Assembly (NCBI GenBank): GCA_900618425.1
Contig: UZAN01039729.1
Span: 1 to 64,000 of the forward strand
Direction: 5' to 3'
Source of the DNA: Echinostoma caproni
Lineage: Eukaryota; Platyhelminthes; Trematoda; Plagiorchiida; Echinostomatidae
Length of the DNA stretch: 64,000 nt
The notes under the pieces were generated by a model, which ran no database searches, was not told the DNA's origin, and worked only from the letters and a program-made list of their open reading frames with translations. Below, one piece after another: positions 12,634 to 23,699 of the stretch (the first letter of the stretch is position 1; each line of letters begins with the position of its first letter). The position numbers and the translations under genes are program-made.

Positions 12634-12903
12634 AATTAGAAGTTCTAGTTAGGGACTCAGACCGCGAATATTCAAATGGATTGTTCCAAATTACTACTCC
12701 TAAATGCCTAAACCATTCGCACAAGATGATGACCGTCGACTGTGTAGCGCAGGAGCAAGGGTTTGAAGTCCCACCCAAATGTTCGCGGTTCGAGTCCTGA
12801 CAGGGACACGAAACGTACGCACTGTTGACGAATCCCAAACAGGACGAAACAGATAAACAGTGCTCTTGTTCAATTATCACAAACTTGTCCACCGCATTCA
12901 AAT
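12634..12903 (+). mobile_element. hammerhead-bearing SINE, copy 2, with target-site duplication
   Basis: The insert is bounded by a perfect 15-bp direct repeat, TTACAAAATGAAATG, at 12619-12633 and 12904-12918, the signature of target-primed retroposition. The tRNA-like head starts near 12738, with A box TAGCGCAGGAGC (12745-12756) and a perfect B box GGTTCGAGTCC (12787-12797). The hammerhead region follows: GCACTG, core TTGACGA (12825-12831, C3 changed to T), stem II ATCC/GGAC around CAAACA, GAAA (12846-12849), then a CAGTGC. The cleavage triplet has been lost (AAAC). The tail ends CCACCGCATTCAAAT. About 105 bases between the left duplication and the tRNA-like head are unexplained and could be an extra 5' module. 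The ribozyme is predicted inactive. Confidence 0.75.
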
Positions 12904-12984
12904 TTACAAAATGAAATGTGTTGGAGAACACTTCTGCGTGTGAACCCATTGGACATGTCGAAAATACCGTTTATTTGTTCACAC

Positions 12985-13230
12985 TTCAGCCTTACCCAGC
13001 GAGTTTAAAGTGTCCCTAATAGCAATTAACATTCTCAATCACGGATTGCCTTTATGATCTTCTGGAACAACCGGAATGGGGTAAACATTTAGCAAAACCT
13101 CATGCATTTTAGTTTGAATATACACATACATATGTTGTCCGTTGTGGTCAGCACTTTTCTCCGCGATCATCTCAGCAAGGCGACATAGTTGAATGCCTTT
13201 GAATATTGCTTTTGGCGAACAGAATAGGAA
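12985..13230 (-). CDS. candidate terminal exon, unrecognised protein
   Basis: On the minus strand an open frame from about 13220 to a TGA at 13039-13041 encodes a well-mixed peptide that includes GIQLCRLAEMIAEKSADHNG and ends YPIPVVPEDHKGNP. A pyrimidine-rich stretch followed by AG (CTTTTTCCTATTCTGTTCGCCAAAAG) precedes it, as at a splice acceptor. An AATAAA (plus 12970-12975) lies about 65 bases after the stop, as expected for a short 3' UTR. I do not recognise the protein. The reading could still be chance in AT-leaning DNA; no upstream exon was joined in phase. Confidence 0.3.
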
Positions 13231-13264
13231 AAAGACAATCACAGGTGCAGAGAGCTGGAATCAT

Positions 13265-16200
13265 CACTTTGTGATTATTCCTCCGAGATTCAAGTCCGGT
13301 TGTATTTTTCTGTGAAAACTCATTGGAACTATTCGTAACATTACCTTTACATTTTCACCAAAATAACTATCCCTCAGGTGCATATGTCCTTTTTTGGTTA
13401 TTTTATCTTCATGATATCCACAGATCCAAAGAAATATACAGAACAACAATAAATCAATTACTTTTTACTGCTTTTTATTACGTAACAATAATAAACTACG
13501 GATTGAATAAAGTAGAGATTTGGTTCTGATGAAAAATATTCTGCCTCATGCAGATGAAGCAGTTTGTTTTCATTTCATTCTCCATGAGTTAACTTCCTGA
13601 ATATTCCGGAGAAATTAGTAGTATATTTCTCGCACTTTGTTCCACTGTTATGTCATAGAAAACCACCATGTGCTTAATAAGTCTTTTTTGTCGAATCTAA
13701 GGCAAATTTCATACTTTCATGGTTTTAAATAAAATACAAAGTCGCTATACAACAGTTTAGTGAGAACACCAACCACATGATAATAATTCAAATAACCGCT
13801 TCAGAATTTCACAATCTTTGCTCATCTCATTCCCAAGTTACGCATTACCTTTGAGCTGTTTGATAAATTAAAAGAGCTTTGGGCATTTTATTAGTGTTTA
13901 TTTCGTCTCATCATACTGTTTTCATGTCATACAAAAATCCGGGAAAAACGTGTGTTCATAAATCCATATGGATTTTACGAGGAAGTTTTCCTTAAAGGAA
14001 AATCTATTTTGAAAATATTGAGCGTAAGTTCCTACTCAAATGTTGGATTATTGCATGGGAACCTTTGGTCATATTGTTAATGCTTCTTATACAGGCTCCC
14101 CTAAGATGACAGTTTCGATAACGAGAATTTATCGAAAATAATATAATGTGTCCGTTCACGCTCTTGTTGCATTTAGTTACTTTAAATCAGTGAGAAACGA
14201 TGATAGAACACCAATTTAAATTATCTTGGAGTGGAAACTGAACTTCGTAGAAAAATTCGAACTTGGAACAGTAAATTGAGAGAGCCCAGTATCATGGAAT
14301 TTCGAAAGAGCCACGAAAGCATTTACGGTTTATTCCAAAATCTTTCAAACAGTGAACTTGATTGAGACTCGTTCCTCGCCTCTACCTAGTATAAGAACTG
14401 CAATTCACCCGATCGATCCCGTCAGAAACTAAGAGGATTTTTTTCTAAATTATAGTAATCAATAAATGAATGGCCTTCGTAATGATTTTACTTCTGCTGA
14501 CCTTGAAAATGACCTTGATTGAAAGTACGATCAGGTGTTTGAAGCGTGCTTTCTGTACCGCTTTGTGGACAATCCCATGTGTCGTTGCTGTGATAATTGC
14601 GTTTTGTTGTTGGACAGATCAGCGAACCCATTTTCGGGACACTGCACTCGTCAGTGTGTGTGCGTGTGCGGACGGGTGGGCTAGTGCGCGTGCGCTGCAC
14701 ACGCATTTAGCTAGAAAAAAATTGGACAAGGAGGAGTGAGGCGCATGCGTAGTCCCAGGCCGATCGGTCAATAGTTGTCACAAGGATAGAGAATTTTCGG
14801 GCAACGGTAGCTAACATAAACGTACACCTGGGATGGTGTATGCCCGATCTGGGAAATGTTTCACGTAAACGGGCTTCAATCCTTTTGTTCGTTATGAATC
14901 AGAATTTGGTTAGTTTTGCTTCGCTAAATAAATTTCATCAAGATAGAACGATGCAATCAGTCTTCAATTCCGTATCTGCAGTCAATCAAGCAGATTAACG
15001 GCTCTGTTTTGTAGTGCAAACGAAAACAGTTTAGACCATTTCAGAAGCAATGGTTTGTCCCTGTGGTACTCGTGAAATCGACATCGATACTAACTGAATA
15101 TTAGTATATTTTCATTTTAAAAAGAAATTCGCAGCAAAATTTAGGCATCATTACTGGGTCGCATATGTATCCGCGGAGCAACTTACGTCGACGACATATA
15201 AAGACAAATGCCAGCTAGCATTCAGTGCAATAGCCCCTGCAATCGGTGAGTGAATTACTACTATAGGTAACGTACGGCACAACTNATTCCTTATGCGATG
15301 AGCAAAAGACAACTCGTGGGGGAACAATTCGGGATGTAATTCAAGCAGTCTCGTGATGCTATATTTTGTGCGCACAGTCATTTCGGGAAACGTTTATCTC
15401 AAATTTCGAAAATTGTGAACAACGGAGACCTACTGATGTTAACCAATGAACGTGCAGTAAAAATCTAAATAACCCTCTTTAATCGTATTGTTTCTCCCCA
15501 AGGTCTTTAAGTGGGCGTAATATCTAACTGGGCACCTTAGTGGGTTACACTACAAGTCTTTATTTTGGTATACTTACATTGTACTTATCAGGGCTTTTAC
15601 CAGATTTCCGAATACTTCATTGTGCCGGGACAAGCAATCAACTCAGAATAGTCTAACCTGGTGAAAAATTCGGAATCGAAACGAAGTCAGATATTTGAAA
15701 TCGATCTTTTCAACCAGTTGTCATCTATACGCAGTTTCATGTTTATTCTCTATACCAGTTTTCGGCTAACTTTTCGTGAAATGGATGAACCCATGCAAAC
15801 TTTCATTTCTGATTCACTGTAATAGCGAGAATTCATCATGCAAACACTTCCTGAGTTATCCTAAAGCCTTTTCCCCACTCGGAACAGTTGAGTTCAATTG
15901 GTTATTCCCATTTTTATAATTGTTCAAATTCCATCAAGCTTTCATCATCTATCGAAATACGCTTTTTATAAGGATTGTGTTGAATGCTAAAAAGTGCATG
16001 AAACTGAAGCTTTTAACAGATATTTGAAATTGCACCTAATTCCTTCGCATCTATTGGATGAAGAATCATATCTTATGAAGAAAATATTGCATTTTAGGTT
16101 ACAAAATTAGGTATTGCAACAGATACGACGCACCTTTATCAAATCTATACAACCTATAACCATAACAGTGTACCAGTGCCCGTGTTCANTTGATTGTCAA

Positions 16201-17280
16201 GTCAACGTTTGATCAGTCTGAAGTCCAAAAAGTTTATTCGTTTCTTCTAACTTCATTCAGGAGTATACATCTCACCCACTGTGAATATTTTTTCACGAAT
16301 CTCATTCCGCCTACATGAATAAAGTTTTGTCGCACGCGAAGCATTTTAAATTCTGTGTGGGAATGTTTGTGATGAAAACACGTTAAAATAGGGAGATGCA
16401 GCAGGAATAATTTGTTGACTTACTTCGCAGTGCGTCACATTCTTTTAGCCAGTGGTGGGCATTCTATAGACTGTCAGATTACGTCTGACGGTTATTAGCC
16501 GCGTTTCTTCTATTTCTGTGAACAAGTTATTTGTGTAACTTTCAGATCCTGAACACTCATTGAATGAAGAACTGACACATTTTTGTTCCTATCCCTCCAC
16601 TCAGTCTCACGTCGGGTAAATGAACGCTTAGCGAAATTCACCCACCTTGCCAACGGAGAGAATGTGACAAGTAAACTTTGTCTTAACCTTGTACTGTTAA
16701 ACATCCCAATGCTGTCTGGAAACTTCTCCCTCAGTTGAAAATGTTTTCTGTGACGGTTGGCCTCTATAGTTTCAAAATTAAATGTACGCTTCACGGCTCG
16801 CAAAATTCGCCCACAGTATAATGTAATACAATAGCTTAGAGTTGGACCTTGCTGAAAGATTTGATAGCAATAATGATCATAATGATGATTCGGATGATGA
16901 TGATTTTAGTAATAAACTTTGAGTGTATCAATATTAGGAGGAGGTACAAAACATTACTCCTACTCTAAGACATATCTAATTGGAACATTAATAAATGGTT
17001 CGTGTCTTACTGTACCAAAATGAATAGTGATGTTTGATCAAACCTTGTGCAACCTCAATGAACTGTGTATTATTAGAGCAATCCTTGAAAGAAGATCTAC
17101 CAAGGCCGTGCCCCATGTTTTAGTGAGAACATAAGTGCCATTTTCTTTATAAACGAAAGACGTCTGCTGAATTTGCCTATTGCTCTAATGCGTAGATGAC
17201 CAGTTAGCTTCAGTACCTCAGTTTAATTTGACTATTGCATCGTTATGGCTACGTTTTTTAACCAAAAATAAATGGATATA
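13265..17280. other. no recognisable gene; GC-rich patch at 14.64-14.76 kb
   Basis: Nothing supportable is coded here. A patch at 14640-14760 is rich in GTGTGTGCGTGTGCG-type runs and contains GCGCATGCG near 14753, a core that resembles NRF-1 sites, so a promoter is conceivable but unproven. A short GAT-rich run lies at 16880-16905. Two single unknown bases occur (15285, 16190). Confidence 0.35.
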
Positions 17281-17287
17281 CGAAAAT

Positions 17288-17455
17288 TATTTAAATGCAA
17301 TGGAAATGTTTCTGAAAGTGGACAAAGCACACTGGGTAGTTGTTTCGTCCTGTTTCAGACTAGTCAGCAGTACGTACTTTTTGTGTCCCCGTCATGACTC
17401 GAATCGCGATCCTTCGGGTTGGGACTTCAAACCGTTATCCTTGAGCTACAAAGTC
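17288..17455 (-). mobile_element. hammerhead-bearing SINE, copy 3
   Basis: Read on the minus strand it has the tRNA-like head TGTAGCTCAAGGATAACGG (A box within 17438-17448) and B box GATTCGAGTCA (17405-17395). The spacer ACACAAAAAGTAC is shared with copies 2 and 4. The hammerhead core CTGACTA (17367-17361) has T at position 8 in place of the essential G. Stem II is GTCT/GGAC, GAAA is at 17346-17343, and the stem III region is ACAACTACC. The ribozyme should be inactive. The tail runs through TTTCCATTGCATTTAAAT to about 17288. The head and body align with copy 2 along almost the whole length. Confidence 0.7.
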
Positions 17456-17459
17456 AACC

Positions 17460-19915
17460 GTTCACTGTGTAAATACAAAAATCAGTGCCGGTTAAATATA
17501 TTTTTACTTGAGCGTAACAGACCAAAACGAACTGTAATGTAGTTTCACAAACAAACTACAGTTTCTGGAGTGTGGGTGGTCTTAGTTATTTAGAAAACCT
17601 TGTGGATAGTACAATAATGTTGAACAGACATCGTGTAATGTTCAAGGTTTTCTTCACCGCATTCACAAAGAATGTGATCCCGATGGTACAAGCTTACAGT
17701 TATCCATCTGGCGGACGAAAACGCAGTATCCATCTGTAGTGAGCATATCTATGTGTTCCTAGCGCTCATTCAGCATCCAGGTACTTTGGATGCACCAAAG
17801 TTTCGTCTGAATGAACCCTACCTGTTGCTCCTTCGCATTAAATGTTCTGACAAGTACACAGGACTCGGTTCGAATTCATTAGTGCATATCGGGTTCCATA
17901 ATTTGTCAGACAATGCATTTCCTTTTCAAAACATTTCATCTGAGCTACCATAGAATCGATTACGTCATACTGAAATAATCCATCATGTTTTTGAAAGAAG
18001 TGGTTTACTGGACATCAAAATGATTTGGGCATCTGTTCGGAATTTTGGGACTAGTTAGCACAACGGGCAACGGTCAGCTAATGACACTGAGTGATTCATT
18101 TCTTCACTGCACTCGTTAAATTGTAAATTTTATTCAATGGTTTAAACTTGGCATCAAACATTATTTATCTATCTGGTGGAAACAGTCAATGAATTGCACA
18201 TACAGACCCAACGGAATCATCCATCCCAATTGCGAAATTCTATAAGACAAAAGAACTGGTACGAGCGCTTCTAACTTCATCAAAGTGGATCTAGAGAACT
18301 CACCACTTTCTGCACATTTTTTCTGATTTGTTTCCACCATTATATAAGCAACAGCTTTAACCACTGGATCCCAGTTGCTCTCCTAGCCATGAGCTTCTCA
18401 TCAATCCGTGTAGTGGTCAAAGCGAATTAGGGACCACTTGACTGGCTGATGCCATATCACTTCCCACAGTGGTTCTCGCTTCGATCACCATCGTGTAGAT
18501 TCCAGACTACTTCAGGATGCCACAGTTCTTTTATTTGTCACATTCGGAACATATCCGATTTTTCATGCGCTTTCCAGACAAATTTTTGGTTTATTTATCC
18601 TTTATCTTCTTTCCTGTCAGTTGTGAATTGGTTATCCTCCTCTACTTTATCCAGTGCTCTTTTTCAATGCAGCAGTATCCTATCTTCAAAACTGAACGCC
18701 AGACAAATTTAGATGCGTTGAGTCCTGGAATGATGATGATTGATGAGTTGCTATAGTTCATAATGCGAACTGATTGGGCGTTATTTTCTTTCATTGTAAT
18801 GCATGGTTTTCTCAGGCCGACTAGACATTTTATTAAGAAATGCAACTAATGCGTTTCATTATTCCAAGAATAGCATTTCTGCATTTTCATCGATTTGTCT
18901 TCATTTGCTTTACTCTCCCTTTTCAACACTACTTTGGAACAAAAGGTAAGGCATAGCTCAGAAACTCGCTATATTTAGTTAGGTTAAGCAACCGTTTTCC
19001 TACATCTGTAGGGCAAGTCATTGCGAATCATGTAGACGCACACATCCACCGAAAAAATCCTCTTACCTACTTGTTGTACTATACCTCGTCGGGATCATAT
19101 TGAGAATTGGGACATTTTTCTTAGGATTCCTACAACCAGTCCCGGTATTTTAGTAACGGTGCATCCTAAGTTGTGTTGGGTATGCTGTAGACGAAACTGT
19201 AAAGAACAAATACCGTACTTTTTTTCGCCACAGGATTATGAAACATTTGGACTAACCACTCTTGGTGGTTTTTACTTTACGTGTGCCCCCCCCCCACTCC
19301 ACCACCCTCAACTCGCCCGATAATTGATCCAATTGGCGTTGCTCATCAGCCCTCGGATCCCATTCGTATATAAACTATTCATAAATCTCGACGCCACTGA
19401 CTCCCAATTCCATTCTGTTCATTTTGGTAGGGGTGAACAGAACAATATCACGGGTTCTGTACCTGATGCATACGTTTGTGAATCGCCGACGAAGATGCTT
19501 TATCGAGTATAAAATAAATTGGACTACTTAGTGAGTCTTTCCCCAATATGACTGGAATCCATTTCATTTAATGTAAAATTACCAAATCGATTTTCAACGG
19601 ATTTCATTTTTGTTGGTTCTATGAGTGAGATCATCGTATACATACAAAATCCTACGGAACATGAACGGAAACCCCTGGGGTTGTTTATAATTGGTACTGC
19701 ATGGTTATGTGAAATCATCAAATGTGCGACATTGCGCTCACCGAATCATTCAAAAATCTATGCTCAAATAAAACAAAAAATCATTAAAATGATTCAATGG
19801 TCATCGGTGATTTACTCGTTTTTATGCATACCATTCAACAAAACGTACGGACTGGCGCCAGATTAGCATCCAGATGACGACCCTGATCAAATGGATAAAA
19901 TTCCTGATTAAGATA
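17460..19915. other. no recognisable gene; possible SINE scraps
   Basis: At 18055-18066 there is a perfect Pol III A-box match (TAGCACAACGGG), followed by a weak B box near 18087 and a SINE-tail-like TTCACTGCACTCG. This may be an internally deleted SINE copy. A similar tail-like string (TTCACCGCATTCA) is at 17655. A C9 run lies near 19287. Otherwise nothing is recognised. Confidence 0.3.
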
Positions 19916-19918
19916 ATT

Positions 19919-20100
19919 ATGATGATGATGATGATGATGATGACGATGATGACGATGATCATGATGATGATGACGATGATGATGATGATAATGATGATGA
20001 TGACGTTGATCATGATGATGACGATGATGATGATGACGATGATGATGATGATGATGATGATGATAATGATGATGGTGATGATGGTGATGATGATGATGAT
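19919..20100 (+). repeat. GAT trinucleotide microsatellite, about 180 bp
   Basis: Imperfect GAT/GAC repeat with a few CAT, AAT and GGT variants. It gives meaningless poly-Met, poly-Asp or poly-Ile open frames on both strands, which should not be annotated as genes. Confidence 0.97.
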
Positions 20101-20104
20101 CAAA

Positions 20105-22115
20105 ATGTAACTATCGTCCACATCGTAGTCGTTCTTTCCATGCTGCAACGCTAAGTACTCAGTTTAGAAACCGACGAATGGATCCTGTAAGTCATAAAGA
20201 AACATTGCCTAACCTCTCCTATTTTTCATCATTTGCCACTTTCATTGCTCACGTATAGCAAATTATGTAAGAAGAATGATCAGGTAATTGTCGTAAAGCA
20301 TTAGGGAGCACAAGGCTGCCTGATTGAGGCCACTGTGACGTTTGGCATAACCCAGGTCCCCGGTCATAGATGAAACAGCTCACTCTAGCCATCAACTGTG
20401 AATATTTCCAAACCACAAAAAAAGCAAAGAATATTCTGCATTTTCATTATTAATTATTCATTATCACTAGATCACAATCAATCAATTATATTCCTCATAT
20501 CAGATCATCTTACTTGTTTGACAATTCTGAATTCTAAATTTAAAACTGTATTAGCCCGATGAAGAAATTATCAAAAACAAGTTTTGTTCTCTACAACGTT
20601 TTCTACATTTCGAGTCATTCCGGTAAAACATCACGTGTTGGAGAAGGGTTCATTCCATCCTTCAAATAACACAGAATTTATAAAACCCCTTTCAGAAAAG
20701 TATACTTCATATCATTTGAAACATCATTGCAGTTAAGTTTGTAGTTAATAAATGTAGAACGAATTGAAAACTTAGAGTGAAAAGTAAAACTGGGGAAATG
20801 CCGCTTGTAGTATACCAGAAGGAACAGTACGAGTTGTAGGTTGCTTGCTGTGAAATTACTGCATGAAACTGCAAAAACGATTGAACTAACACACCTTTAA
20901 TAACCAGATTGATCAATACTGATCGATCAAGACTAGCAAGGCATGTTTTTAATCTGAGAACACCACTCTGAAGGTCATAAACTTTCTGCTTAACGATGAA
21001 ACTATTTAATGAGTAAGAGAAACAACGGCCTAACTATGGAGCGGGAAGAACAACATGCATACTGACAAATGTTTGCTTAGGCGGGTTCCGTGAAACCTCA
21101 AAGTACCAAGTACCTCTCAAAACATTTGGACGTGACTGGTGAGCGGGCACTGGGGCGATACTTCCGGGGAGTTATCTAGACCGGTTCTCAAATGTCAAGA
21201 CTTATTCCTTATTGTTAATTGAACTGAAATCTTATACGTACAATACTTGAGTTGCACGAGTGATAGTTCCCTAGGATCAGTTGTTCGGAGGGCCCCGATG
21301 GGTTCAATCATTGGGTGTGGCATAGAGCTGTTGAAGGCAGGCAGAGCTCTGAACTGTTAAACTAAGCGGAACTCATAATTAAATCTTTCTACATCGATTG
21401 TTTCATTCTGGTGGTTATTGGTGCTACACTGCAGACACTTTACAGCTCATTACATGCTACGACGAATGGAGTACTCCAGAGTGGTATCTATCTAGACCCT
21501 ATTCAGACATTTAGTTTCCGATGTGATCAATCTAATAATCCTTTTGATTTGTCTCAGATTTTAGGTCTGTTCTTCCCCCAGTGCAACTGTTTGGACGATG
21601 GGGATGAGCATTCCTCTGCATAGATAACGATAAGTTCAATAACAATAATTACGGCATGAACTCAGATATTCATCAGAGTATTAGTACAGGGGTTCACATA
21701 AGGGTTCCAAAAGCACGGAAATACGCTTGTGACTTTCAGTGATTTCATTCTTATTAAGTTCTCCTATAAACAATTTCTTCGGTTGATTGTCCTGCATGGT
21801 CATCTAAACATCGCATTCAGAGCCAAAAGAATACAGTATTAGGAATATGAACTGCCATTCACCGGTATTACTGAGATTGGCCAGCAGTATATCTTCTTTC
21901 CTAACGTGGTGACCCAAGTCTGTACGTGGTGCCATATGAACAACTTAAATCATAGCTTTATCCCACGAAAATGGTTCTCACTCATTCGCTCTCGCTCTCT
22001 AGTGTTCATCCACGTTGACTTTGCACAAGAGGAGATATTGGAAAACAAATTCGTGTGATTTTAAATGTTATAAATAAAATGCACAAATCACACACGATCT
22101 CCGTATTCGATTTTG
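20105..22115. other. no recognisable gene
   Basis: No supported gene, RNA or transposon. Short open frames such as 20707-20916 (-) and 21411-21623 (+) carry no motifs. Confidence 0.4.
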
Positions 22116-22119
22116 CAGT

Positions 22120-22630
22120 GTGCTCGCACTCCGAAATACTCCAGTGTGGACTCAAGGGTTAAGCGACGCGAACGCGCAATCACTCAGGTCACCTGGCCGA
22201 CAGATCACGCTTGTCGTGTCGAACACGAGGGCCAGAAGTTGGCAAAATACACGCGAAATGCATGTTTTCCATTGTGACCGTGGACCGAAAACTGTTTGCG
22301 ATCTGCCGTGGTCTACCCTACTCTACTCCGCTCTGCTCTACTCATCTCCCCCCCCCCCCCACTTTGGTCCAGCTGCCTCCAGGCTGACCTCCGGAACACG
22401 CGCGTGTTTGGTTCACGTGACAAACGTCGGCTCATGCAACGCATGTAACGCGCGACCGATGGGCCATGCGCACGAACGAGCGCTAGCACACGCATGCACG
22501 CACGCACGCACTCATAAACCGATTCATATAGTTGTTTGATCGTGTGCACACACGCACGCGCGCGCATGATGGCCAGACATGATGAACGAGCACGCCGTAT
22601 CGGACAGGAAAGTCGTGCGTTTATGCAACT
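22120..22630. promoter_or_regulatory. CpG-dense, Z-DNA-prone block; possible promoter
   Basis: This half-kilobase is strikingly richer in CG dinucleotides than the surrounding sequence. It includes CGCGCG and CACGCACGCACGCACTC type alternating purine-pyrimidine runs (22490-22512 and 22545-22567) and a C11 tract near 22351. It contains ATGCGCACG near 22467. Such a patch could be a promoter or CpG-island-like element, or a decayed CA/CG microsatellite. There is no coding evidence: the open frames of 139 and 106 codons on opposite strands overlap each other and are low complexity. Confidence 0.4.
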
Positions 22631-22799
22631 CACGCAGCCTCTGGTTGCAAGTTATCAATAGTATCATGATGATTAGAGCAGTTAACAGGGGAACGGAATT
22701 CATTTTACGGTGCCACAAAGCGAGTGGTATCCGACTCTGAATTATGTTGGTTAACCATCACTTTTCAGATTTTATCTTGTATTTTGCTCCATTTGATGA

Positions 22800-22920
22800 T
22801 ACTTTTTTCACTAAAGTGGAAACAGTCCTTCAAAGCGAGAAGTCAAGAGAGGCAGTTGTGGTGGGATTCAAACACATGTCCTCCCGAATAAATTGAAAAC
22901 CTTTACTACTTCACCACTAG
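22800..22920 (-). mobile_element. possible tRNA-like SINE head
   Basis: On the minus strand, A-box-like TGGTGAAGTAGT (22916-22905) and B-box-like TGTTTGAATCC (22874-22864) are spaced as in a tRNA. Downstream, CTTGAC and TTTGAAGGACTGTTTC vaguely resemble the hammerhead arms of the other SINEs, but no catalytic core is intact. It could be an unrelated tRNA-derived repeat. Confidence 0.3.
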
Positions 22921-23156
22921 CATTCAGTTTATGGTCTACAAAAGACCAAGCAATGTTCATTAAGGAAAGCCTGGATGGTGCAAGCCAGATATCCATCGCT
23001 TCAAGAGATCCTGATTTACTGGTCCGCATTACTTTCTTGCTGGGCCTAAACGCTTTAGGAGGACACAAATTTGTAGATATTCCATTTAGCACATCGTATC
23101 CTGTTTTATTACGCAATAATGGATATGACGTCTGAATGATGCTCATCACAGTGTTT

Positions 23157-23640
23157 TAAACGGGTTGAGCAAAAAGCTTCCGGATGCACAAAGCGTTCCA
23201 CTTGTTACACAAACATAAGCACTACATTTTCTCCAAGTATTCTCCACCAGTATTCATGCACAGTTTCATACACTGAAACCATTTGATGAAACAGCTCAAC
23301 CACATGCCGAAGCGGGTAACCCTTTTACTAGTTCAGTAAAAGCCTCTAATGCAGCTGTTGATGACTCGTATCTGATTTCACGCTTCATGCACGTGACATA
23401 TGGGGTCAAAAAAAGTCACATAGAGCTAGGTCTGGACTGAAAAATGGGTAAACAACCTCCTGGATGCATTCTCTACCCAAAAAATTGCCGACGACATGGG
23501 ACCTGTGTGTAATTGCATTGTCATTTTGTGGCAGGTTCCCTCGTGTTCATGTCCTTGAAAAACACCTGACAACAGCTTTCAGTACTTTCGGCAGACAGAG
23601 GGTGACGTAGTCAAGTCAAAAAAGCCTTATGCACCCGGAG
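23157..23640 (-). mobile_element. mariner transposase, C-terminal half (decayed)
   Basis: Reading the minus strand gives PKVLKAVVRCFSRT near 23590, then the second catalytic block DNAITHRSHVVGNFLG, then VYPFFSPDLALCDFF (23438-23409) with the third Asp, as in the SPDLAPxDxxLF block of mariner/SETMAR-type DDE enzymes. After a stop and frame changes come MKREIRYESSTAALEAFTEL and a closing WFQCMKLCMNTGGEYLEKM, ending in TAG at 23222, the usual W-x-x-C-I-x-x-x-G-x-Y-F-E end. A sequence at about 23160-23187 (GGTTGAGCAAAAAGCTTCC) resembles a mariner terminal repeat. The enzyme would have cut and pasted the transposon at TA sites; this copy is dead. Confidence 0.85.
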
Positions 23641-23699
23641 GGTGGATTTTCAGCAATTTACGATTTTTTGCAGTGGATAGATAAAACCAATTCCAAAAA

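Noticed and set aside
12485..12949. 154-codon minus-strand frame
   Set aside because: It crosses two SINE copies and their target-site duplication; chance frame.
17228..17542. 104-codon plus-strand frame
   Set aside because: It is the antisense of SINE copy 3.
19822..20148. Poly-Ile and poly-Met/Asp frames
   Set aside because: Translations of the GAT microsatellite.
22120..22633. 139- and 106-codon frames on opposite strands
   Set aside because: Low-complexity CpG-rich DNA gives few stops; no motif or splice context.
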